DNA of 64,000 nt from Bacteroidales bacterium (GTDB lineage: Bacteria; Bacteroidota; Bacteroidia; Bacteroidales; F082). Each line of letters starts with the position of its first letter. Positions within the stretch are counted from its first letter, which is position 1. The notes beneath the pieces were generated by a model that worked only from the letters and a program-made list of their open reading frames with translations, ran no database searches and had not been told where the DNA came from. The position numbers and the translations under genes were made by a program. Shown here in pieces: positions 43,204-50,378 of this stretch. The DNA lies in assembly GCA_017477425.1 (NCBI GenBank), contig JAFUVT010000029.1:124001-188000 (forward strand), written 5' to 3'.

Positions 43204-43518
43204 ATGAGTACCCAGACCCAATCCATGATTCAAATCATCGCCAAGTATTTCGAGACACAGCCCGTATTGAAAGCATGGCTTTTCGGCTCGTTTGCGCGAG
43301 GCGAAGAAAAACCTTGGAGCGATGTGGACATTCTTTTCGTTCCTGATTATTCTGGTAAGCCTTTTACCTTGCTCACTATGGGCGGTATGTACTTGGATTT
43401 GAGGGAATTGCTTGGAAGAGAAGTTGATTTGGTCGTTGATGGTTCATTACGGCCGTACGCTGTTGAAAGTGCTGAACGCGATAAAAAACTGATCTATGAG
43501 AGAACGAGCAAGGGATAA
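43204..43518 (+). CDS. mntA: MNT-type minimal nucleotidyltransferase (MntA-like antitoxin)
   Basis: A 104-residue nucleotidyltransferase with the polymerase-beta motif GSFARGEEKPWSDVDI (residues 28-43; D40 and D42) and a third acid in REVDLVVDG (D75). In HEPN/MNT systems MntA modifies (AMPylates) the HEPN toxin near its active site to silence it. The HEPN gene starts 23 bases before this gene ends. Active-site residues are complete, so modification rather than simple binding is expected. Confidence 0.85.
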   Translation: MSTQTQSMIQIIAKYFETQPVLKAWLFGSFARGEEKPWSDVDILFVPDYSGKPFTLLTMGGMYLDLRELLGREVDLVVDGSLRPYAVESAERDKKLIYERTSKG

Positions 43519-44002
43519 AGGAAGATTGGAAGACATCATCGAGTATTCCAATCATGTTACACAATTCATGCAAGGCGTAACCTTCGAGGAACTCACCTCG
43601 AATCATTTGCTGTATTATGCCGTAATGAAGAATGTGGAAGTGGTTGGCGAAGCGGCTTTCATGCTGACCAAAGCCTTCAAAGCGGCACACCCCGAAACGC
43701 CTTGGAAAATGATTGAAAGCATGAGACATATCCTTGTCCATGACTACACCAATATTATTCCACGCATCCTTTGGGGAACAGCCACAAATGACATTCCCGA
43801 ATTAAGAAAACAAGTCGAAACCTATTTAAAGGAAACCGATTGGGCTGAATGGGAAAACGGCGAAGACCTGTTCAACGACGCACAAGATGCTGTGTATAAG
43901 AGCATTGTAGGCGTGGCGAAAAATATGAGGGCACGAGGGATGTCCTCACAAGAAATTTCCGAAATCACTGGACTTTCCGAATTGGAAATTGAGGAATTAT
44001 AA
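43496..44002 (+). CDS. hepT: HEPN-domain toxin (HepT-like) with an extra C-terminal tail
   Basis: A 168-residue protein. The HEPN ribonuclease motif R-x4-H-x-Y is present as RHILVHDY (R77, H82, Y84), the tyrosine being the usual target of MntA. HepT proteins are normally about 110-140 residues. Here about 45 further residues follow (AQDAVYKSIVGVAKNMRARG with GMSSQEISEITGLSELEIEEL), which resemble the helical tail found after Rpn/PD-(D/E)XK transposase-like nucleases and look like a small helix-turn-helix. The gene overlaps mntA by 23 bases, and its TAA is directly followed on the other strand by the stop of the TPR-HTH gene. Confidence 0.85.
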   Translation: MRERARDKGRLEDIIEYSNHVTQFMQGVTFEELTSNHLLYYAVMKNVEVVGEAAFMLTKAFKAAHPETPWKMIESMRHILVHDYTNIIPRILWGTATNDIPELRKQVETYLKETDWAEWENGEDLFNDAQDAVYKSIVGVAKNMRARGMSSQEISEITGLSELEIEEL

Positions 44003-45670
44003 CCTGTTCTTGAGTTTATCCGGCTCAAAGCCCAATTTTTTGCGGAGTTCGCTGCGGCTCTTGTTGACCGAATAGACGCTCAATCCGAGCAACTCGGCAA
44101 TCTCGCCGTTGGTGAGGTTGCTGCACGAGAGCAGGCACACTTTGGCATCGGTCTCGTTAAGGTCGGGGAACTGCTCGGCAATCATCGCCTGCAAGCCCGG
44201 ATAGGCTGCCTCGATGACCGACACGGCGCTCTCGAAAGCGGTGTCCTTGCCGTTCATGATTTGGCGTACCAGCGGACTCCATTCCTTCTTGAAGTCGTTG
44301 GCGCGCTGTTCGGTGCGCACGGCCGACAGTATCAAGCGGAGCCGTTGCAGCAGTTCCTGCTCCACAAAGGCGTTCTCCTTGCTTTGCGGCTGGGGTTCAA
44401 TTTCTTCCGATTTTGGTTTCCGTTTCAGCCAAAGCAACATTCCAACGATGATTAATAAGAGTGCTGCCAAAGCCACCATACAGAAAACCAATGCGTTATG
44501 CTGTTTCTGAAGATGTTTTTCTGTCATTGTATTCCGTAAAGCCAAATAATCGTTCCGCTGCTGCTGGCGGCGGTAGTTTTTGAGTACGCCAAAAGAATCT
44601 CCATATACAGTTTCGTCAGCCGTAATCCAATGCGTCAAAAACACAGGATATAGGTCATGTTGCCGACCGTAATAGCAAAACAAGTTTGAACCACCAAGTT
44701 TATACTTTCGATCGAATTGCATCGCACTCGCCCAAACACTGCCGTAATAACCAGTCGTATCGTCGCTTAATGGCCTAATCTTGTGTCTGACATTGTGATG
44801 GAAAAACAACTGTTTTAGGCCGTATGCCTTTGTTGCCAGTTTCATTCCAGTGTCTTCCGTCTCTAATTGTTTCAAAAGCATAACGCCTTCGTCCCTATTG
44901 TCAAAATGATCGCCGCCCAACATTACGCCCTGGTTGAATATGGCGCGCCAAAGGGCCTCGTCGTTGCCGCTTTCTGTCGCAAAATCAATGCTTTGAGCCA
45001 AACAAAGCGTGGCATTGTCGAAGTCATCCAAAAACTGATAATTCACGCCCATCATATTCTGCACGAAGGCTCTTTCATAAAGGCGTTGGCCAAAATAGCG
45101 GTCTGCGGAATCCAAGGCGGCTGCGGCTTCATTGTATTTATCCACACAATGCAAATGCCTTCCCATCTGGAAAAAGGCTCGAGCGGCGGTGAGACTATCA
45201 CCCGCCCGAAACGCATAATCTGTGGCTTCTTCGAAAGATTGCAGGGCCAAACTGTCGGCATAAATCGTCTGCAAGTCATAGCCTTTGTAAAGCGCAGCCA
45301 AAGCCGCCTTCTGGGGTTGGCCTTTCTTGGCAAAATAGTCAGGAGCGTGGTCAAGGTCTGGCGAGGTGTAGATACGATTCATTACCTTGTCCATCAGGAA
45401 GTTACCGTTTGGCTTGGTAGGGTCGGTGGCATCGCGGTCGTCGCCATAGATGGCGCGGGCTTGCAGCAGAGCCATGTCCATACGCTCCGCCTCGGAGTAA
45501 TACACTTCGGTGTGCATCGCGCTGTCAATCAGGTGCAAGGCACTGTCGGGATAGGTTTCAACCAGTTGTTCGGCCTGCTTCAGCAAGCGTTTCGCCTCCT
45601 GATGGGCGGGGTTGCAGGCGATGAGAACCATCAGCAGGAGGCCACCGAAAAGGAATCGTTTCGCGTTCAT
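43997..45670 (-). CDS. Membrane-anchored TPR protein with C-terminal LuxR-like HTH
   Basis: A 557-residue protein: lipoprotein signal (LLLMVLIACNPA), tetratricopeptide-type helices over about 330 residues (for example SFEEATDYAFRAGDSLTAAR), one transmembrane helix (ALVFCMVALAALLLIIVGML) near residue 400, and a cytoplasmic end with a helix-turn-helix (LTNGEIAELLGLSVYSVNKS). This is the Bacteroidetes layout of a periplasmic sensor coupled directly to DNA binding. The start at 45670 begins the signal peptide. Upstream lie TTTACAA boxes shared with the outer-membrane gene at 40511, suggesting autoregulation and a common target. The stop abuts the convergent hepT stop. Confidence 0.75.
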   Translation of the reverse strand: MNAKRFLFGGLLLMVLIACNPAHQEAKRLLKQAEQLVETYPDSALHLIDSAMHTEVYYSEAERMDMALLQARAIYGDDRDATDPTKPNGNFLMDKVMNRIYTSPDLDHAPDYFAKKGQPQKAALAALYKGYDLQTIYADSLALQSFEEATDYAFRAGDSLTAARAFFQMGRHLHCVDKYNEAAAALDSADRYFGQRLYERAFVQNMMGVNYQFLDDFDNATLCLAQSIDFATESGNDEALWRAIFNQGVMLGGDHFDNRDEGVMLLKQLETEDTGMKLATKAYGLKQLFFHHNVRHKIRPLSDDTTGYYGSVWASAMQFDRKYKLGGSNLFCYYGRQHDLYPVFLTHWITADETVYGDSFGVLKNYRRQQQRNDYLALRNTMTEKHLQKQHNALVFCMVALAALLLIIVGMLLWLKRKPKSEEIEPQPQSKENAFVEQELLQRLRLILSAVRTEQRANDFKKEWSPLVRQIMNGKDTAFESAVSVIEAAYPGLQAMIAEQFPDLNETDAKVCLLSCSNLTNGEIAELLGLSVYSVNKSRSELRKKLGFEPDKLKNRL

Positions 45671-45726
45671 ACGGGCAAAGATAGTGAATAATGCGGTCGT
45701 GTGTTGCATAAAGTCAAATTTTCGGT

Positions 45727-45735
45727 GCAAAAGTA
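45727..45735 (-). promoter_or_regulatory. Promoter core for the TPR-HTH gene
   Basis: Minus-strand TACTTTTGC, 57 bases before the ATG at 45670. A second match, TATCTTTGC at 45675-45683, lies too close to the ATG unless a leaderless mRNA is made. TTTACAA boxes at 45783 and 45847 (the latter extending to TTTACAAACTT) lie upstream. Confidence 0.5.
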
Positions 45736-45889
45736 CGGCGCGAAATCGGGCTGGCGACCATGTTACCGATTTCTTTTCGGGTTTTACAATAATTTTCCTG
45801 AATAAATTTTTCAACTTATTGTGAACCAATGAAATGAAAAATCAGTTTTACAAACTTTTCGGGTAATTTTTACAGCTTCCGAGCAGGAT

Positions 45890-46642
45890 TTAAGGCCAGT
45901 TTTCCGGCGCTTTTGCCCAAGCCACAAACGGCGGATTGGGATACTCCGCTTTGCTGTATTCCAAAGGCTGTCCGTCGCTGATGCGGAGCACCCGTCCGCC
46001 AGCGGCGCGCAGGATGGCATCGGCGGCGGCGGTGTCCCATTCCTTGGTCTTGCTGTAGCAGACGTAAACGTCGGCGCTGCCTTCGGCCAGTCGGGCGAAC
46101 TTGAGGCTGCTGCCTTGCGTGTCGATGACGAGGTCGGGATGGGCGGGGCGCAATACCTTATTAATATATTCGTCCACCTCGGGCGTGCGGTGCGAACGGC
46201 TGACCAACACCGTGTAGGGACGCACCGAGTGCGTCCGCGTTGACAATTGCGGACACACGCAGTGTGTCCCTACGGCGTACCACAATTGGCCCAAAACCGG
46301 CGCATAAATCACGCCCAAAACGGGTTGCGCGTTGTCAATCAGCGCGATGTTCACGGTAAATTCGCCGTTGCGTTTCACGAATTCGGCGGTGCCGTCGAGC
46401 GGGTCGACGAGCCAATAACGCTTGAATTGTGAGCGGTCTGTGGGCAAATCCTCCTCGCTGACAAAAGGCACCTCCGTGGGTTTCAGGATTTCCTTGATGA
46501 TGTTGCTTGCGCGCAAATCAGCTTGGGTGACGGGCGAGTCGTCGTCCTTGGTGTAGACTTCAAACGGCTGCGCATACACTTCCATGATGGCCTTTCCGGC
46601 TTCTGTCGCGGCTTCAATGGCCAATTGTAACAGTTTTTCCAT
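45890..46642 (-). CDS. cysQ: 3'(2'),5'-bisphosphate nucleotidase CysQ with an in-frame palindromic insertion
   Basis: Removes a phosphate from PAP/PAPS in sulfur metabolism; inositol-monophosphatase fold. The 250-residue protein keeps the metal motif VDPLDGTAEFVKRNGEFTVN and the second motif KEWDTAAADAILRAAGG. Between YAPVLGQLWYA and LVSRSHRTPEV a stretch of about 20 residues (VGTHCVCPQLSTRTHSVRPY) is encoded by a GTAG...CTAC double hairpin (46214-46273); in relatives this is a variable surface loop. The element is exactly 60 bases, so the frame is intact. The promoter core TATTTTTGC ends only three bases before the ATG, suggesting a very short or absent leader. Confidence 0.88.
   Translation of the reverse strand: MEKLLQLAIEAATEAGKAIMEVYAQPFEVYTKDDDSPVTQADLRASNIIKEILKPTEVPFVSEEDLPTDRSQFKRYWLVDPLDGTAEFVKRNGEFTVNIALIDNAQPVLGVIYAPVLGQLWYAVGTHCVCPQLSTRTHSVRPYTVLVSRSHRTPEVDEYINKVLRPAHPDLVIDTQGSSLKFARLAEGSADVYVCYSKTKEWDTAAADAILRAAGGRVLRISDGQPLEYSKAEYPNPPFVAWAKAPENWP
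46214..46273. repeat. Paired GTAG/CTAC palindrome (BIME-like) inside cysQ
   Basis: GTAG, then hairpin GGACGCAC-CGA-GTGCGTCC (46218-46236), spacer, hairpin GGACACAC-GCA-GTGTGTCC (46251-46269), then CTAC (overlapping its last bases). Sixty bases in total, read through in frame. Same layout as the element at 23070-23142 but different stem sequence. Confidence 0.9.
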
Positions 46643-46645
46643 GCC

Positions 46646-46654
46646 GCAAAAATA
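46646..46654 (-). promoter_or_regulatory. Promoter core for cysQ, next to the start codon
   Basis: Minus-strand TATTTTTGC followed by GGC and then ATG. The transcription start should fall on or near the A of the ATG. Confidence 0.5.
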
Positions 46655-46731
46655 GACATTTTATTCTTCTGACAATCAATAAAATAAGAAAAAAATCACA
46701 AAAAAGTTTCTTCCGTACGGTTTTATTCCAC

Positions 46732-46739
46732 TAATTTTG
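46732..46739 (+). promoter_or_regulatory. Promoter core for topA
   Basis: TAATTTTG followed by C, about 97 bases before the topA ATG, leaving a leader of about 90 bases that contains GGGGGCCGCAGGAGCGCCC, a possible small hairpin. Confidence 0.5.
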
Positions 46740-46836
46740 CACGCGAAATGCAAAGCATTGACTAACGTCGAATCAAAGATTTCAACGAAGTTAAAATCGG
46801 GGGCCGCAGGAGCGCCCTTAGTGTAAAATTGGAATT

Positions 46837-49158
46837 ATGGCAAAGAATTTAGTTATCGTGGAGTCACCGGCCAAGGCCAAAACCATCGAAGGGTTTTTGG
46901 GCAAAGAATACACGGTGAAGTCGAGTTATGGACACGTACGCGACTTGAACAAAAATACCTTAAGCGTCAATATCGAGAAGGATTTTGAGCCCGAATACGA
47001 AATCTCGGACGACAAGCGAAACCTAGTGGCTGAGCTTCGGAAGCTTTCGAAAGCCTCTGATACCGTGTGGCTTGCATCCGATGAAGACCGCGAGGGAGAA
47101 TCCATCTCGTGGCATCTTTACGAAGCCCTCGACCTGAAGAAGAAGGACACGAAGCGTATCGTCTTCCACGAAATCACCAAGACGGCCATCCTGAACGCCA
47201 TCGAGAACCCGCGCGACATCGACATGGGTCTCGTGGCCGCCCAGCAGGCCCGCCGCGTCCTCGACCGCCTTGTCGGCTACGAGCTGTCGCCCCTGCTGTG
47301 GAAGAAGGTAAAACCCTCACTTTCAGCAGGTCGTGTGCAGTCTGTGGCCGTGCGCCTCATCGTCGAACGCGAAGAAGAAATCAAGAACTTTGTGCAGACT
47401 AGTGCCTACCGCGTAACGGCTCAGTTTACCTTCAAGAAAGGCAATCAAGAATACACGATTGCCGCCGAATTGCCCAACCGTTTTGATACCGAAGAAGAGA
47501 CGCGCAAGTTCCTGGAGTCGTGTGTGGAGGCCACCTACAAGGTGGAAGGCATTGAGAAAAAGCCTGCGACACGCTTTCCTGCTCCGCCTTTCACCACCTC
47601 GACGCTGCAACAGGAAGCAGCCCGCAAACTCGGTTTCTCGGTGGCCAACACCATGCGCATCGCGCAGCAACTCTATGAATCGGGAAAAATCACCTACATG
47701 CGTACCGACTCGGTCAACCTCAGCAGCCTCGCCTTGGGCATGGCCAAGAAGGAAATCACCGAAAACTACGGCGCAGAATATGTGAAGACCCGCCAATACC
47801 ACACCAAGACCAAGGGGGCACAAGAAGCACACGAAGCCATCCGCCCGACCTACTTGAACCAACATACCATCAAAGGCACGGCTGACGAACGCAAACTCTA
47901 CGACCTGATTTGGAAGCGCACCATCGCTTCGCAAATGGCTGACGCCCAGATGGAACGCACCAACGTGAACATCGGTATCTCGGCCAACGACAAACAATTT
48001 GTCGCCACGGGCGAAACCATCCTTTTCGACGGTTTTCTGAAGGTTTATATGGAAAGCTACGACGACGAACACGCCGAAGATACCGCCGCCATTCTGCCAC
48101 CCATCGAAGAAGGCACCACACTCGACATAGACAAAATGGAGGCTCAACAACGCTACACGCGCCATCCGTTGCGCTACACCGAAGCCAGCCTCGTGAAGAA
48201 GATGGAAGAGCTGGGCATCGGACGTCCTTCCACCTATGCTCCCACCATTTCGACCATCCAAAAGCGTGAATACGTGACCAAAGGCGACGTGAAGGGAGAG
48301 CCGTTGACCTACCAAATCATCACACTGAGAAACAACAAGATCTCCGACAAAACGGGTAAAGAAAACTATGGCGCCGAGAAAGGCAAACTGCTGCCTACCG
48401 ATATCGGCGTTTTGGTGAACAAGTTCCTGACCCAATACTTTGAGAGCATCATCGACTACAACTTCACCGCCAACGTGGAGAAGGAGTTCGACAAAATTGC
48501 CGAAGGCAAACGCGAGTGGAATGCCATGATCAAGGACTTCTACAAAGGCTTCCATCAGCAAATCGTGAGCACGACCGAGAACTCTGGCAAGTTCAGCGGC
48601 GAGAAGCTGCTCGGCATTGACCCTGCTTCGGGTAAGAATGTGTATGTGAAAGTGGGGCGCTTTGGTCCTGTGGCGCAGATTGGCGAAACCGAATCGGAGG
48701 AGAAGCCTCGTTTTGCTGGCCTCAAGAAGGACATGAGCATTGAGAGCGTCACTTTGGAGGAAGTGTTGAAATTGTTCGAGTTCCCGCGCATCCTTGGCGA
48801 ATTTGAAGGCAAAGACATTACCGTGGCCGTGGGTCGTTTCGGACCGTACATTCGTCACGACAACAAGTTCTACAGCCTCGCCAAGACCGACAATCCCGCT
48901 TTGGTGGACTACGACCGCGCCGTTGAAATCATCAACGAAAAGCGCGAAAAGGACCTCAACAACATCATTCGCACCTTCGACCAAGATCCCGACATGCGCG
49001 TGTTGAACGGTCGCTTCGGCCCTTATATCACTTACAAAAAGTCCAACTACAAAATCCCGAAAGGCACCGAGCCCTCCACCCTGACCTACGAGCGATGCCT
49101 AGCCATCGTGGAAGACCCGAAGAATGCGCCGAAAAAACGCGTGGTGAGGAAGAAATAA
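46837..49158 (+). CDS. topA: DNA topoisomerase I (TopA)
   Basis: Type IA topoisomerase that relaxes negative supercoils. The 773-residue protein has the TOPRIM domain (LVIVESPAKAKTIEGFLG and SDEDREGESISWH), the catalytic tyrosine in KITYMRTDSVN (Y287), and AHEAIRPTYL. The C-terminal part lacks CxxC zinc ribbons and instead has repeated GRFGPYI-type beta units (VGRFGPVAQIG, VGRFGPYIRHD, NGRFGPYITYK), the pattern usual in Bacteroidetes, and a basic end (PKKRVVRKK). It stands alone behind its own promoter. Confidence 0.96.
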   Translation: MAKNLVIVESPAKAKTIEGFLGKEYTVKSSYGHVRDLNKNTLSVNIEKDFEPEYEISDDKRNLVAELRKLSKASDTVWLASDEDREGESISWHLYEALDLKKKDTKRIVFHEITKTAILNAIENPRDIDMGLVAAQQARRVLDRLVGYELSPLLWKKVKPSLSAGRVQSVAVRLIVEREEEIKNFVQTSAYRVTAQFTFKKGNQEYTIAAELPNRFDTEEETRKFLESCVEATYKVEGIEKKPATRFPAPPFTTSTLQQEAARKLGFSVANTMRIAQQLYESGKITYMRTDSVNLSSLALGMAKKEITENYGAEYVKTRQYHTKTKGAQEAHEAIRPTYLNQHTIKGTADERKLYDLIWKRTIASQMADAQMERTNVNIGISANDKQFVATGETILFDGFLKVYMESYDDEHAEDTAAILPPIEEGTTLDIDKMEAQQRYTRHPLRYTEASLVKKMEELGIGRPSTYAPTISTIQKREYVTKGDVKGEPLTYQIITLRNNKISDKTGKENYGAEKGKLLPTDIGVLVNKFLTQYFESIIDYNFTANVEKEFDKIAEGKREWNAMIKDFYKGFHQQIVSTTENSGKFSGEKLLGIDPASGKNVYVKVGRFGPVAQIGETESEEKPRFAGLKKDMSIESVTLEEVLKLFEFPRILGEFEGKDITVAVGRFGPYIRHDNKFYSLAKTDNPALVDYDRAVEIINEKREKDLNNIIRTFDQDPDMRVLNGRFGPYITYKKSNYKIPKGTEPSTLTYERCLAIVEDPKNAPKKRVVRKK

Positions 49159-49163
49159 ATGCT

Positions 49164-49171
49164 TATATTTG
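49164..49171 (+). promoter_or_regulatory. Promoter core for the DHS-like/arginase-like pair
   Basis: TATATTTG followed by CGG, 93 bases before the ATG at 49264. Confidence 0.5.
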
Positions 49172-49179
49172 CGGTCTGG

Positions 49180-49212
49180 ATTGCGTCGTCGTTCCTCATC
49201 GCAATGACGCAA
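49180..49212. repeat. ATTGCG...CGCAATGACGCAA hairpin in the leader of the DHS-like gene
   Basis: ATTGCG (49180-49185) pairs with CGCAAT (49200-49205), or TTGCGTC (49181-49187) pairs with GACGCAA (49206-49212). The wording GTTCCTCATCGCAATGACG resembles a widespread bacterial palindromic repeat. The two alternative pairings are mutually exclusive. Confidence 0.6.
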
Positions 49213-49263
49213 AGCGTCAATAAATCATCACTATGAATCTTAAGTTTTAAATCGAACAATAAA

Positions 49264-50298
49264 ATGGAAAAGAAAGACCTATTGAAAGACGTTGTCGAAC
49301 ACATCGACATCAAGAAGTACGACTCGACCGAACTCATCAACGCCATGCGCAAGATGTCGTTCACCTCGCGCGACACCGCCCGTGCCGCCGACATCCTCTG
49401 CCAGATGATTGCTGAGAAGGACTGCACCAACATCCTCACCATCGCCGGCTCGACCTCGGCCGCTGGCTGCATGCAGGTGTATGTGGAAATGGTCAAGAAC
49501 AAGATGGTTGACGCCGTGGTCAGCACGGGTGCCAGCATCATCGACATGGACCTCTTCGAAGCCCTGGGCTACAAACACTACATCGGCACGAAAGAGAACG
49601 TCATCCCCGACACCAAGTTGCGTGAGCTCTACATCGACCGCATCTACGACACCTTCATCGACGAGGAAGAACTGCAAGCCTGCGACCAAGCCACTTGCGA
49701 CGTGGCCGACACGCTGGAATGCCGTCCCTACAGCAGCCGCGAGTTCCTCTACGAAGTGGGCAAATGGCTGGCCAACGGTCATGGCGTGAAGAAAGAAAGC
49801 CTCATCCAGACCTGCTACGAGTGCGGCGTGCCGATCTTCTGCCCCGCCTTCAGCGACAGCTCAGCTGGCTTCGGCATCGGCAAGCACCAATGGCTCCGCA
49901 AGAAAGCCGGCAAGCCCTACGTCAGCATCGACTCGGTGGCCGACTTCCTCGAACTGACCGAAATCAAGATGAACAGCCCGCAATCAGGCCTCTTCATGGT
50001 GGGTGGCGGCACGCCCAAGAACTTCGCACAAGACACTGTGGTCTGCGCCGAAATCCTGGGTCATGAAGTGCCGATGCACAAATACGCCATCCAAATCACC
50101 GTGGCCGACGTGCGCGATGGCGCCTGCTCGTCGTCGACACTGCTCGAAGCCGGCTCGTGGGGCAAAGTGAGCGAAGAGCTGCAACAGATGGTCTACGCCG
50201 AAGGCACCACCGTCATCCCCGCCATCGTCAGCTACGCCTACCACAACGCCCCGTGGAAGGACCGCGAGTATAAGAACTGGCAGAAACTGTATCATTAA
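49264..50298 (+). CDS. Deoxyhypusine-synthase-like protein
   Basis: A 344-residue NAD-dependent family member. In eukaryotes and archaea DHS moves the aminobutyl group of spermidine to eIF5A; bacteria lack eIF5A, and bacterial relatives act on other amines or are uncharacterised. The Rossmann-like core shows ILTIAGSTSAAGCMQVYVE and VVSTGASIIDMDLFEALGY, and the catalytic lysine region is LFMVGGGTPKNFAQDT (K252), so the active-site lysine is kept. LEAGSWGKVSEELQ matches the C-terminal DHS region. It is followed 80 bases on by an arginase-fold gene, pointing to a polyamine-related pathway; that link is inference. Confidence 0.85.
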   Translation: MEKKDLLKDVVEHIDIKKYDSTELINAMRKMSFTSRDTARAADILCQMIAEKDCTNILTIAGSTSAAGCMQVYVEMVKNKMVDAVVSTGASIIDMDLFEALGYKHYIGTKENVIPDTKLRELYIDRIYDTFIDEEELQACDQATCDVADTLECRPYSSREFLYEVGKWLANGHGVKKESLIQTCYECGVPIFCPAFSDSSAGFGIGKHQWLRKKAGKPYVSIDSVADFLELTEIKMNSPQSGLFMVGGGTPKNFAQDTVVCAEILGHEVPMHKYAIQITVADVRDGACSSSTLLEAGSWGKVSEELQQMVYAEGTTVIPAIVSYAYHNAPWKDREYKNWQKLYH

Positions 50299-50303
50299 TT
50301 GAC

Positions 50304-50367
50304 GCGAGACTTCGAGACGCGGGACTACGAGACTTTGTCCCGCGTCCCGCAGTCCCGTAGTTCCGTG
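50304..50367. repeat. GACGCGGGAC hairpin between the DHS-like and arginase-like genes
   Basis: GACGCGGGAC (50316-50325), an 11-base loop, and GTCCCGCGTC (50337-50346) form a perfect 10-bp stem. CGCGAGACTTCGAGACGCGG on the left and CAGTCCCGTAGTTCCGTGTC on the right extend it imperfectly. REP-like, with a CCCGTAG string as in other repeats here. Confidence 0.8.
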
Positions 50368-50378
50368 TCAAAACCACT

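Noticed and set aside
42959..43207. An 82-codon open frame upstream of the MNT gene
   Set aside because: No promoter or family resemblance; its sequence is AT-rich intergenic DNA holding regulatory boxes and the MNT promoter.
43496..43518. A frameshift splitting one gene into the MNT and HEPN frames
   Set aside because: Both products are complete members of their own families, and overlaps of this kind are normal for toxin-antitoxin pairs.
45671..45829. An N-terminal extension of the TPR-HTH gene
   Set aside because: It would precede a clear lipoprotein signal peptide and cross the promoter core at 45727-45735.
47323..48984. A 553-codon open frame antisense to topA
   Set aside because: Shadow of a well-defined topoisomerase I gene; no promoter, start context or recognisable domain.
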